64,000 nt of DNA. Origin: Flavivirga rizhaonensis (GTDB taxonomy: Bacteria > Bacteroidota > Bacteroidia > Flavobacteriales > Flavobacteriaceae). The stretch is from the NCBI RefSeq assembly GCF_004791695.1, contig NZ_SRSO01000011.1:1-64000 (forward strand). Direction: 5' to 3'. Shown piece by piece: positions 18,451 through 26,875 of this stretch. The notes beneath the pieces were generated by a model. The model saw only the letters and a list, made by a program, of their open reading frames with translations, searched no databases and had not been told where the DNA came from. The first letter of the stretch is position 1. The number at the start of each line of letters is the position of its first letter. The position numbers were made by a program, and so were the translations under genes.

Positions 18451-19581
18451 ATGACAAATGATAAAAAATCAAGAAAAGGATTTGTATTTAAACGATATGA
18501 AACGCCTTATCGATCTCCTTTTGATAAAATTTTTGAAATCTTCAAAGAGCTTATTACATACACTTCGGGCGATTTTGATGAAGCTATTGACTGGTTAAGA
18601 GAATTAGATAAGGAGTATAAACTTACTACTAACGACTATTCTATCGATGATTTTATAGAAGACTTAAAAAAGAAAGGCTATATAAGAGAAGAAATAGATC
18701 CCGATGGTAATAACGGTGGTATGGCAATTACAGCAAAAACAGAACGTGCTATTCGTCAGCAAGCATTAGATCATATCTTTGGGAAGATTAAGCGTAGTGG
18801 ACAAGGAAATCACAAAAGTAAGGGGATAGGAGCTGGAGATGAGCATACAGGAGATTTTAGAAATTATCAATTTGGTGATGCTTTAGATAAAGTATCTATG
18901 ACCGAAAGTCTAAAAAATGCTCAGATTAATCATGGTATCGGAGATTTTAATTTATCTGAAGAAGATTTAGTAGTTGAAGAAACACTTCATAAATCACAAA
19001 TGAGTACTGTGCTAATGATTGATATTAGCCACAGTATGATTCTTTATGGAGAAGATCGAATTACGCCTGCTAAAAGAGTCGCTATGGCATTGGCTGAATT
19101 GATTACGACACGTTATCCAAAAGACACTTTGGATATTTTAGTTTTTGGAAATGATGCGTGGCAGATAGAAATTAAAGATTTACCTTATTTAAATGTAGGA
19201 CCATATCATACCAATACCGTTGCAGGTTTAGAACTCGCAATGGATTTACTCCGAAGAAAAAGAAATACTAATAAGCAAATTTTTATGATCACCGATGGAA
19301 AGCCAAGTTGCTTGCGTTTGCCAGATGGTGAGTATTACAAGAACAGTAATGGTTTAGATAAACATATTGTAAATAAATGTTATGCCATGGCACAACAAGC
19401 TAGACGTTTGCATATTCCTATTACAACATTTATGATTGCCCAAGACAATTATTTAATGCAATTTGTAAGAGAGTTTACTTATGCGAACCAAGGGAAAGCA
19501 TTTTATACAGGATTGAAAGGATTGGGTGAAATGATTTTTGAAGATTACGAAACGAATAGAAAAAAACGTATTAAGGGGTAG
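18451..19581 (+). CDS. VWA domain protein, partner of MoxR-like ATPase
   Basis: A 376-residue protein without signal peptide. The C-terminal half is a von Willebrand A domain with the metal site DISHS (D191, S193, S195) and a TDGKPS loop; the N-terminal half is charged and mostly helical. VWA proteins of this type work with a MoxR/Mg-chelatase-like AAA+ ATPase in a chaperone-like pair, and the ATPase is encoded at 20397 in the same direction. A DUF559 gene and repeats separate the two, which looks like a later insertion. Confidence 0.88.
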   Translation: MTNDKKSRKGFVFKRYETPYRSPFDKIFEIFKELITYTSGDFDEAIDWLRELDKEYKLTTNDYSIDDFIEDLKKKGYIREEIDPDGNNGGMAITAKTERAIRQQALDHIFGKIKRSGQGNHKSKGIGAGDEHTGDFRNYQFGDALDKVSMTESLKNAQINHGIGDFNLSEEDLVVEETLHKSQMSTVLMIDISHSMILYGEDRITPAKRVAMALAELITTRYPKDTLDILVFGNDAWQIEIKDLPYLNVGPYHTNTVAGLELAMDLLRRKRNTNKQIFMITDGKPSCLRLPDGEYYKNSNGLDKHIVNKCYAMAQQARRLHIPITTFMIAQDNYLMQFVREFTYANQGKAFYTGLKGLGEMIFEDYETNRKKRIKG

Positions 19582-19667
19582 TTAAAAATACAAATTGAAC
19601 TTGTTCCTCACTTATTTTTTAAGGGAGGTGGATTCCGATTATTATCGGAATTCGGAGGGTTTAAAAG
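19581..19667. repeat. left direct repeat flanking the DUF559 gene
   Basis: The phrase GTTAAAAATACAAATTGAAC followed by TTGTTCCTC and AAGGGAGGTGGATT recurs at 20149-20230 downstream of the DUF559 gene. Shared blocks are separated by small differences (here CCGATTATTATCGG is inserted). The pair frames a roughly 570-base segment that carries only DUF559. Confidence 0.65.
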
Positions 19668-19675
19668 ATATAATA

Positions 19676-20035
19676 ATGAAACAAAAGATACATTCATTAA
19701 AACATTTAAAAGAAAAAAGATCAGAATTAAGGCAGTCTTTAACTCCAGCCGAAGCTTTTTTATGGAAACATTTAAAAGCAAGACAATTTGAGGGGAGAAG
19801 GTTTAATAGACAGCACAGCATAAAAAATTATATAGTTGATTTTTATTGTGCTAAAGAAAAATTAATAATAGAACTAGACGGTGAAGTTCATAATAATGAA
19901 ATCGCTCAAGAAAAAGATAGAAAACGAACAAAAACTTTGGAAGAACTAGGGTATAATGTAATTAGGTTTGAAAATAAAATGGTGTTTGAAAATTTAGCAT
20001 CTGTTTTTATGGAGATAAAAGCTAATTTTAAATAA
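19676..20035 (+). CDS. DUF559 endonuclease-like protein
   Basis: A 119-residue protein with the DUF559 fold, related to very-short-patch-repair and restriction-like nucleases. It has the family blocks LTPAEAFLWKHLKARQF, FNRQHSIKNYIVDFYC, the acidic pair KLIIELDGEVHNN and GYNVIRFEN. Catalytic residues of the PD-(D/E)xK kind are visible (D in VDFYC, E-x-D in IELDG). The start chosen is ATG 19676; the frame is open upstream to 19595 but that part lies in the direct repeat and is not conserved-looking. Repeat-flanked, it interrupts the VWA-MoxR pair and may be a selfish or mobile gene. Confidence 0.8.
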   Translation: MKQKIHSLKHLKEKRSELRQSLTPAEAFLWKHLKARQFEGRRFNRQHSIKNYIVDFYCAKEKLIIELDGEVHNNEIAQEKDRKRTKTLEELGYNVIRFENKMVFENLASVFMEIKANFK

Positions 20036-20072
20036 AACTCCTCCTTCTTCCGATTTAAAAAATCGAAATTCA

Positions 20073-20096
20073 TCTCCTCTTTAATTAAAGAGGAGA
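20073..20096. repeat. 24-bp perfect palindrome after DUF559
   Basis: Arms TCTCCTCTTTAA and TTAAAGAGGAGA, perfect and without spacer. It lies 37 bases after the DUF559 stop; a smaller hairpin CGATTT-AAAA-AATCG precedes it. It could fold in RNA but no T-run follows. Another G-rich/C-rich palindrome (CCTCCC...GGGAGG) is in the right direct repeat. Confidence 0.5.
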
Positions 20097-20148
20097 GTAT
20101 TATAATTGAACTATAGAGTTGATAGGAAAAGCATATTAGATAGAGGCA

Positions 20149-20230
20149 GTTAAAAATACAAATTGAACTTCTTCCTCCCTTTCAAAAAGGGAGGTGGATT
20201 TTTCAAAGAAAATTAGGAAGGTTAAAAAAC
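20149..20230. repeat. right direct repeat flanking the DUF559 gene
   Basis: It repeats GTTAAAAATACAAATTGAAC, then CTTCCTCCC and AAGGGAGGTGGATT, matching 19581-19667. Between it and the MoxR gene lie about 165 bases of A-rich DNA with no gene. Confidence 0.65.
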
Positions 20231-20396
20231 ATGATACTAAAAACACACATATAAGTTTTAGTATTAAATAATAAGGATTGGAATAGAAATTAGATAAAAT
20301 AATATAAAGGAAGTTAGAATATAGAACATAGAAAGTGGATATAGTAATTTAAGTCTATTTTCTATAATCTAAGATCTCATTTCTAAAAAAGAATGT

Positions 20397-21863
20397 ATGA
20401 AAATAGAAAACATAAAAACACTAGGCGATTTAAAAAAAGCGGGGTATCAATCTAAATCTATTAAAGATGAATTGAGAGATAATCTAATTCAGAAAATAAA
20501 AAATAAAGAAACAACTTTTGAAGGAGTTCATGGTTATGAAAACACGGTAATTCCTGAGTTAGAACGTGCCATTTTATCACGTCATAATATTAATCTTTTA
20601 GGCTTAAGAGGACAGGCAAAAACACGTTTGGCTCGTTTAATGTTGAATTTATTGGACGAGTATATACCTTATGTTACAGGCTCTGAAATTAACGACGATC
20701 CGTTGCAACCAATTTCAAGATTTGCAATAGAATTGATAAAAGAAAAAGGAGATGATACACCGATTTCCTGGTTGCATAGAAGTGAACGTTTTGCAGAAAA
20801 ATTGGCAACCCCAGATGTTACAGTAGCAGATATTATTGGTGATGTAGACCCTATTAAAGCTGCTAATTTAAAATTAAGTTATGCAGACGATAGAGTGATT
20901 CATTATGGGATGATACCTAGAGCAAATCGTTGTATTTTCGTAATTAACGAATTACCCGATTTACAGGCAAGAATTCAGGTAGCCCTATTCAATATTTTGC
21001 AAGAAGGAGATATTCAAATCAGAGGCTTTAAGCTACGTCTACCACTGGACATGCAATTTGTATTCACAGCTAACCCTGAAGATTATACTAACAGAGGAAG
21101 CATTGTAACGCCTTTAAAAGATAGAATAGGTTCTCAAATATTAACACATTACCCCGTAAATATTGAAACGGCTAGATTAATAACAGAACAAGAAGCTAAA
21201 TTAGTGGAAGGGCAAAAACAAACCGTTTTAGTCCCAGATTTGGCCAGAGATTTATTAGAGCAAATTGTATTTGAAGCTCGCGAAAATGACTTTATTGATG
21301 CTAAAAGTGGCGTTAGTGCGCGATTGAGTATTACAGCCTTAGAGAACTTGCTAAGTACTGCCGAACGTAGAGCCCTGATATCGGGTGATAAAATCACGAT
21401 GCTGCGCTTATCCGATTTTGTTGGTATTATTCCATCTATTACAGGAAAAGTGGAATTGGTTTACGAAGGTGAGCAGGAGGGAGCAGCTGTTGTTGCTTAT
21501 AATTTAATAGGAGAAGCGGTTAAAAGTTTATTCAGCGAATTTTTTCCGAAGATTGAAAAGTTGAAAAAACAAGAAGATGAAAGCCCTTATGATGATATTG
21601 TATCTTGGTTTTTTAATCAGAAAAATGGTTTTGAGTTGTTAGATGATTTACGTGATAAAGAATATAGGAATTTATTAGATTCTATTATACCTTTAGATGA
21701 TTTGTTAGGAGAATATCAACCTAATGTATCTAAACAAGACTGTTATTTTGTGAAAGAGTTTGTGCTTTGGGCATTAGTAGAATTTAAGCAGTTAAGTAAA
21801 CAAAGATTTACTGAAGGCATTCAATTTAAAGACCCTTATGGGAGTTTTATAAGTGGGATTTAA
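20397..21863 (+). CDS. MoxR/Mg-chelatase-like AAA+ ATPase
   Basis: A 488-residue AAA+ protein. The P-loop is GLRGQAKT (residues 69-76), Walker B is the hydrophobic run CIFVINELPDL (about 182-192) with N-E in place of D-E, and sensor 1 is VFTANPEDYTNRG. A helical lid and a C-terminal extension of about 150 residues follow. It is close to the chelatase/sigma-54-interacting group rather than short MoxR proteins. With the VWA protein upstream it forms an ATPase-VWA pair of unknown client. The last 45 codons were duplicated and survive as a remnant at 23935-24074. Confidence 0.88.
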   Translation: MKIENIKTLGDLKKAGYQSKSIKDELRDNLIQKIKNKETTFEGVHGYENTVIPELERAILSRHNINLLGLRGQAKTRLARLMLNLLDEYIPYVTGSEINDDPLQPISRFAIELIKEKGDDTPISWLHRSERFAEKLATPDVTVADIIGDVDPIKAANLKLSYADDRVIHYGMIPRANRCIFVINELPDLQARIQVALFNILQEGDIQIRGFKLRLPLDMQFVFTANPEDYTNRGSIVTPLKDRIGSQILTHYPVNIETARLITEQEAKLVEGQKQTVLVPDLARDLLEQIVFEARENDFIDAKSGVSARLSITALENLLSTAERRALISGDKITMLRLSDFVGIIPSITGKVELVYEGEQEGAAVVAYNLIGEAVKSLFSEFFPKIEKLKKQEDESPYDDIVSWFFNQKNGFELLDDLRDKEYRNLLDSIIPLDDLLGEYQPNVSKQDCYFVKEFVLWALVEFKQLSKQRFTEGIQFKDPYGSFISGI

Positions 21864-21932
21864 AATAGAATTTATGACTCTATAAATCTATTTTATGGTT
21901 TAGTAACGTATATTCTAAACAAATACCTACTT

Positions 21933-23327
21933 ATGAATAAACGTTATCCTACAATCGTTTACCTGTTACTTTTATTGATCAACTTTTCCAATGCTCAAAT
22001 TTCCGAAGTGAATTTTTTGAATAGAGATTATGACTATGGCATACAGCCATCAAATATTCAAGCTAATGATTTATATGATGCCTATGTAGCATGGCGAAAT
22101 GCTTTTGCAGTGCCATGTTCTAATGGAAGATATAGAATAAAATTTAGCACACCCACTGAAACAGTCTCAGAAGGAGTTGCATATGGTATGTTATTATCAG
22201 TTTATGCAAATGATAAAGAACTTTTTGATGGTCTATGGCTTTATTATCAAGATTTTTCAAATACCAATGGCGTTATGAATTGGAAAATTAATGGTTGTTC
22301 TAACGTTATTGGACAAAATGGTGCTACCGATGCAGAACTAGATGCAGCCATAGCCTTAATTGTTGCAGATAAACGTTGGGGGAACTCTGGTACTATAAAT
22401 TATCAAGGTGATGCCCGGACTTTAATAAGTGCTATCAAAAATCATGAAGTAGAGGCTAACACGAATGTGTTAAAACCAGGGGATGCCTGGGGTGGAAGTG
22501 CTAATACAAATCCATCATACTTTGCAACAGGTTATTTTAGAGTATTTGGAGAATATACAAACGATATAATGTTTTGGAATGCCGTTGCCGATAAGTGTTA
22601 TGATATTATTAATGCGAATTTGTCTAAAAATAATGCGATCCATAATTTAGTGTCAGATTGGTGCGAGGCAGATGGTGATTATTCTTCTATAGTCCCTTCG
22701 GCTCACGATCAAGGGAAATCATATTATTATGATGCAGCCAGAACACCATGGAGAATAGCGATAGATTATGTTTGGTATGGTAATTCTAAAGCATTAGATT
22801 ATTCAGTATTATGTAATAATTTTGTTAACGCCATAGGTGGTTTTGATCAAATATATCCAGGGTATAATCAAGCTGGTGTAGCGATTAATATCAATTATAA
22901 AGATCCAGTGTTTACTGGTTCTTATGCTGTGGCAGGGATGTCTTCAAATACTCAAAGTTTTGTGAATAGTGGTTATACTGAATTAAAAGATCAATCTAAA
23001 AGTGATTATTTTAGTGCAACATTGAGGGCTATTTATATGTTCGCACTTTCGGGTAACACATACAATCCATTAGAAGAACCTGCTTTAGGTATTATTGAAT
23101 TGGATGATATGCCTTTTGAAATATATCCTAACCCTGTTTCAGATCACTTATTTGTAAGTTTTAGAGTTCCAGAGCAGAGAACAATTAATCTGTTTTCAGT
23201 TAACGGAATTAAGTTGCTTGGTAAAACAGCTAATACTTCTGAAATAGAATTAGACATTTCTCACTTAAGTAGTGGCATTTATTTTTTAAATATAAATAAA
23301 GAAAGTTTTAAGATTGTTAAATTATAA
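21933..23327 (+). CDS. secreted GH8 endoglucanase/chitosanase-like enzyme with T9SS sorting domain
   Basis: A 464-residue glycoside hydrolase family 8 protein. A signal peptide (cut near FSNAQ) leads into the alpha/alpha-barrel; the general-acid Glu is in TVSEGVAYGM (E80) and the conserved Asp in NGATDAELDAA (D133). Family 8 acts on beta-1,4 glucans, chitosan, xylan or lichenan; the substrate cannot be read here. The last 75 residues are a type IX secretion sorting domain (FEIYPNPVSDHLFV ... GIYFLNI...FKIVKL). A gutted second copy follows at 24149. Confidence 0.9.
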   Translation: MNKRYPTIVYLLLLLINFSNAQISEVNFLNRDYDYGIQPSNIQANDLYDAYVAWRNAFAVPCSNGRYRIKFSTPTETVSEGVAYGMLLSVYANDKELFDGLWLYYQDFSNTNGVMNWKINGCSNVIGQNGATDAELDAAIALIVADKRWGNSGTINYQGDARTLISAIKNHEVEANTNVLKPGDAWGGSANTNPSYFATGYFRVFGEYTNDIMFWNAVADKCYDIINANLSKNNAIHNLVSDWCEADGDYSSIVPSAHDQGKSYYYDAARTPWRIAIDYVWYGNSKALDYSVLCNNFVNAIGGFDQIYPGYNQAGVAININYKDPVFTGSYAVAGMSSNTQSFVNSGYTELKDQSKSDYFSATLRAIYMFALSGNTYNPLEEPALGIIELDDMPFEIYPNPVSDHLFVSFRVPEQRTINLFSVNGIKLLGKTANTSEIELDISHLSSGIYFLNINKESFKIVKL

Positions 23328-23340
23328 ATTTTCTAAATTA

Positions 23341-23502
23341 AGAACTCGTTTAAACTTTTTCTATTTCCTAAAAAATGGCCGAAATTTACCCATATTTTGT
23401 TACTTTTCTTATGCGTAGCTCTGCTATGCCTTGCAAAAAGTGCCTCATCTGAATAAATTTCATCTCATTTTCGGTTAAAAACAAAAAGTTTAAACGAGTT
23501 CT
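23341..23502. mobile_element. MITE-like element with 20-bp perfect terminal inverted repeats
   Basis: The ends are AGAACTCGTTTAAACTTTTT (23341-23360) and its exact complement (23483-23502), 162 bases in all, with no reading frame inside. It lies 13 bases after the GH8 stop and directly beside the remnant of a ydeI copy. It was probably moved by a transposase encoded elsewhere. Confidence 0.75.
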
Positions 23503-23505
23503 AAT

Positions 23506-23578
23506 TCAACTTTTAATATTTTTAGCACATAGTTCAATAATTTGATCTATGCGTTTTTGTTTCTTCTCTTTTAGGTTT
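23506..23578 (-). pseudogene. remnant of a second ydeI gene (3' end)
   Basis: The minus strand reads KEKKQKRIDQIIELCAKNIKS then TGA, matching the C-terminus of YdeI at 24589 (REETRQKRIVEIIRLCEANIK). Nucleotide identity runs over about 70 bases. It converges on the first GH8 gene exactly as the intact ydeI converges on the second copy, which shows that ydeI's 3' end was part of a tandem duplication. Confidence 0.75.
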
Positions 23579-23615
23579 TATAAGTCTCCAAGCGCTTCTT
23601 GGTTGAATATTAAAT

Positions 23616-23927
23616 TAACTCGACGTAAACTTTATTAAAAACTCTTATATAATCCAATGAAATACAACTGTTTGTCATGTCGACGGAGCAAAGCATGAGT
23701 GACGAGATGAGGCTGTCTAAAAAGTGTCATTCTGAATGGAATGAAGAATCTCTTTAAAATATATGACTCTGATTATGAGTGAAATAAGATTCTTCGCGTT
23801 GCTCTGACAAGATTAACCACTTTTCAGACAGCCTCTCCTCCTCGTTCCTCGTCCTGAATGATATGATTTCTTCTTTAAAATCTTTTAAATATTTGATTAT
23901 CAATTTATAATATACCGAACTGACGTA
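23616..23927. mobile_element. MITE-like element, family A, divergent copy interrupted by another element
   Basis: The outer parts match family A: CGGAGCAAAGCATGAGTGAC on the left, TCCTCCTCG in the middle, and on the right a terminal part ATATACCGAACTGACGTA, which is the inverse of the family's TACGTCAGTTCGGTATAT-type end. A 127-base element (23709-23835) sits in its middle. It lies precisely between the ydeI remnant and the moxR remnant, at the junction of a tandem duplication. Confidence 0.55.
23709..23835. mobile_element. nested 127-bp MITE-like element
   Basis: The terminal inverted repeats GAGGCTGTCTAAAAAGTG and CACTTTTCAGACAGCCTC match at 17 of 18 positions. The inside has no reading frame and includes a further weak inverted pair (AAGAATCTC/GATTCTTCG). 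It is inserted inside the family A element at 23616-23927. A decayed relative is at 12812-12935. Confidence 0.7.
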
Positions 23928-23934
23928 AAATTAT

Positions 23935-24074
23935 AATGTAACTAAACCAAATAGTGTTTTATAAAAGGGTTTATACTTTGAGCCTTAGTAGTGTTTAAGC
24001 AGTTAAGTATACAAAAGCTTACTAAGAGTATTCTGTTTAAAGATCCTTATAGAAATTCTATAAATGGCATATAA
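23935..24074 (+). pseudogene. remnant of the moxR 3' end
   Basis: About 140 bases align with 21725-21863, the end of the MoxR gene: AATGTA-CTAAAC, CTTTG-GC-TTAGTAG, TTTAAGCAGTTAAGTA-ACAAA and TTTAAAGA-CCTTATAG-A are shared. Frameshifts and stops break the frame. It lies upstream of the gutted GH8 copy just as moxR lies upstream of the intact GH8. Confidence 0.75.
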
Positions 24075-24148
24075 AACCAGGTTTATTACGAATTAAGATC
24101 TGATTAGTAGATCAATGACGTATATAAGATAACGAAAATAGCTCCACT

Positions 24149-24586
24149 ATGAAAAAACGTTATCCTACTACCGTTTGTTTGTTACTATTACTTGTGAGTT
24201 TTTCCAGTGCTCAAATTTCAGAAGTAAACTTTTTAAACAGAGATTCAACATTTACAGGTGCTTATTCTACTATGGGTACGACTTCAAATACTAAAAGTTT
24301 TGTAGATAATAGTAATACTTATAATCCATTAAAAAAATCTTCTTTAAGTGTTACTGAATTGGAAGATGTCTCTTTTGAAACAGGTATTAATTCAGTTCAA
24401 TATTACTTATTTATAAGTTTTAGAGTTAGCGAACAGAGAACAATTAATTTATTTTCAATAAACGGTAATAAGGTGCTAAGTAAAACAGTAAATACTTCTG
24501 AAATAGAATTAGATATTAGCCACTTAAGTAATGGTCTTTACTTTTTGAATATAGACAAGGAGAATTTTAAGATTATAAAACTATAG
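24149..24586 (+). pseudogene. internally deleted GH8 paralogue with T9SS sorting domain
   Basis: The open frame of 145 residues joins the signal peptide and first residues of GH8 (MKKRYPTTVC ... ISEVNFLNRD, matching residues 1-32) to the segment FTGAYSTMGTTSNTKSFV (matching residues from 327 on) and then to the C-terminal sorting domain. A second gap removes part of the end of the catalytic domain. All catalytic residues are gone. The frame is intact, so a small secreted protein made of a signal and a sorting domain could still be made, but it cannot be a hydrolase. It is a decay product of the tandem duplication. Confidence 0.85.
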
Positions 24587-24588
24587 TT

Positions 24589-25161
24589 TTACCAATTCCC
24601 TCTATCTTTTATATTAGCTTCACATAGTCTAATAATTTCAACAATTCGTTTTTGCCTAGTTTCTTCTCTTTTGGCTTGATTTAACCAATACAAATAGTGT
24701 TTTTTGTAAGAAGGAGCAAAGTTGTTATAATTATTAAAGGCTGTTGGGTGTTTGTTAAATGCTAATTGTAGAGCTTCTGGAATAATACCTTTTTCAACAG
24801 CATCTAAAGCTGTCCAGCTACCATTTTTCTTTCCGATTTCAATAATTTTAAAACCACTTTCATGCATTAAATTATTGGCAGTTAGCTCTTTTACGTATCT
24901 TTTGTTTAATGCACTCCATATACTTTTTGGATTTCTTGGAGAAAAGCGTTGTCGACGTTTTCCATTACCCAAACTTTTTACAGTGGAATCAATCCAACCG
25001 TAGCAAAGAGCAACTTTTACAGCTTCTTCCCATCGCATGGAAGGTTCTTTATTCTCTACTTTATAAAAAATAAGATAAATACCTTTAGAAGTATCATGAT
25101 TTTCGTGTAACCAATCCCGCCATTCGGTATCGGTTTTAAAATATAACTCGGCAACTTCCAC
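24589..25161 (-). CDS. YdeI/OmpD-associated family protein
   Basis: A 190-residue protein of the YdeI/OmpD-associated family (bacteriocin-protection, DUF1905-like C-terminal helix region): the central GWIDSTVKSLGNGKRRQRFSP and PKSIWSALNKRYVKEL blocks are diagnostic, and the C-terminal AKREETRQKRI helix is typical. The role is unclear; E. coli YdeI is tied to peptide resistance. Its stop codon is two bases from the stop of the convergent GH8 pseudogene, and three bases separate it from the M1 peptidase gene upstream, so the two minus-strand genes are probably co-transcribed. A copy of its 3' end is at 23506. Confidence 0.85.
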   Translation of the reverse strand: MEVAELYFKTDTEWRDWLHENHDTSKGIYLIFYKVENKEPSMRWEEAVKVALCYGWIDSTVKSLGNGKRRQRFSPRNPKSIWSALNKRYVKELTANNLMHESGFKIIEIGKKNGSWTALDAVEKGIIPEALQLAFNKHPTAFNNYNNFAPSYKKHYLYWLNQAKREETRQKRIVEIIRLCEANIKDRGNW

Positions 25162-25163
25162 TC

Positions 25164-26828
25164 TTATAGTTTTTTTACTTCAACATAAAAATCTTTATCC
25201 ACTTCAAAAGATATGATTTTTAAATCGGATGATATCGTTTTCCAATCAGATTTCGGAAATAACCATTGGTTATTTCCATTAACGTTCACCTGAACAGGCA
25301 TATCAAATTTATCAACAATATTTGCCCAACGATATTTTAATTCATTTTTTTCGATTGTATACTCAAGTGTTGGGACTTTTGTGGTTCTTAGATATTGATT
25401 GAAAAACGCCGTTAGATCAATCTCAGTTTTTTCACTCAAATAATCTTCAATTTGTTGTGTAGTAACCGTCTGATGAAAGAAATCTCTATTTAATCCGCGT
25501 AAAATTTGCCGCCATTTTTCATCATCTTCAATAAGTTGTCTAAGCGTGTGTAACATGTTTGCACCTTTAAAATACATGTCACCAGAACCTTTTTTATTAA
25601 CATTATAATGTCCTATTAAAGGTCTATCATTTTGTATGTTTTTTCGCGTACCGATCACATACTCGGCTGATGCTTCTTTGCCATAATAGTAATCTAAAAA
25701 CAAATTTTCAGAATAGCTTGTAAAGCTTTCATGTATCCACATGTCTGCTATGTCTTTATTGGTAATGTTATTTGCAAACCATTCATGTCCAGATTCATGC
25801 ACAATAATAAAATCGAATTTTAGACCCCAACCTGTATCAGATAAATCACTACCTAAATACCCTTTTTTATAGCCATTTCCGTATGTAACAGAACTTTGAT
25901 GCTCCATGCCTAAATAAGGTACTTCAACTAGCTTATAACTATCTGCATAAAACGGATACTGACCAAACCAATGCTCGAAGGCTTTCATCATTTTGGGAAC
26001 ATCTTTAAAATGTTCTTTGGCTTTTTCTAAATTATCTTTTAAAACATAATAGTTCAAGTCTAAATGACCTCCTTGTCCATTATAAACTTCAGAGAAATTA
26101 GTATAGTCACCAATATTTATATTGATTCCGTAATTATTTATTGGGCTTTTAACAAACCAACTATATGTTTTTGAATCGGTATATTGTTCAACACGCCTTA
26201 ACCTACCATTAGAAACATTCATTAAGTTTTTAGGAACATTCACACTAATAAGCATACTGTCTACTTCATCGTACATATGATCTTTACAAGGCCACCACAC
26301 ACTAGCACCTAACCCCTGACAAGACGATGCAACAAAATGATTGCCATTTGGATCTCTTTTCCATGAAATACCGCCATCCCAAGGTGCTCTAACTGCCTCT
26401 CTTGGATAACCTTCATAATGAACTTCAATGAAATTTACGTTTCCTATTTCTTGTTTTTCAATAAGATTTATAAAATGCGCATTGCCGTCATGGGTTATTT
26501 TTAATTCTGTACCGTTCTGAATGGCTTTAGTAAGGTTTAGAGGTGTTTGCAAATCAATTTGCATAACAGAAAAATCCTTTAAAACGGTATATTGAATCGT
26601 ATTTTTTCCCGAAATAAATTTTTTATCTGGGTCAACTTTAATATCTAAATGGTAATAGTTTAAATCCCACCAAGAACGTTCAGGAGTTATAGAACCTCGT
26701 AGAGTGTCTTGTCTGGTGAAATTATTTTTCTCTGAAAGTAATCCCTGAGCGTTTATGGAAACACATGAAATTACTAAGAGAATACATAATAAATATAAAC
26801 GATAGGTCATAGTTTTATCTTTCTTCAA
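25164..26828 (-). CDS. M1 family metallopeptidase, exported
   Basis: A 554-residue zinc aminopeptidase-like protein with an N-terminal signal (MTYRLYLLCILLVISCVSINAQ; a second possible start is seven codons in). The beta-sandwich N-terminal domain leads to the catalytic domain with HESGHEW and the downstream third zinc ligand in WIHESFTSYSE; the exopeptidase-type motif before it is GMEHQSSVTYG, in which GxMEN is altered to GMEHQ, as in the subgroup related to cold-active or LTA4-hydrolase-like proteins. It lacks the long C-terminal helical domain of aminopeptidase N. Its function is probably peptide breakdown at the envelope. Confidence 0.88.
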   Translation of the reverse strand: MKKDKTMTYRLYLLCILLVISCVSINAQGLLSEKNNFTRQDTLRGSITPERSWWDLNYYHLDIKVDPDKKFISGKNTIQYTVLKDFSVMQIDLQTPLNLTKAIQNGTELKITHDGNAHFINLIEKQEIGNVNFIEVHYEGYPREAVRAPWDGGISWKRDPNGNHFVASSCQGLGASVWWPCKDHMYDEVDSMLISVNVPKNLMNVSNGRLRRVEQYTDSKTYSWFVKSPINNYGININIGDYTNFSEVYNGQGGHLDLNYYVLKDNLEKAKEHFKDVPKMMKAFEHWFGQYPFYADSYKLVEVPYLGMEHQSSVTYGNGYKKGYLGSDLSDTGWGLKFDFIIVHESGHEWFANNITNKDIADMWIHESFTSYSENLFLDYYYGKEASAEYVIGTRKNIQNDRPLIGHYNVNKKGSGDMYFKGANMLHTLRQLIEDDEKWRQILRGLNRDFFHQTVTTQQIEDYLSEKTEIDLTAFFNQYLRTTKVPTLEYTIEKNELKYRWANIVDKFDMPVQVNVNGNNQWLFPKSDWKTISSDLKIISFEVDKDFYVEVKKL

Positions 26829-26875
26829 AATTAAATAAAAAGGTTCTTAAGGATTTGTTAATATTTATATGCAGC

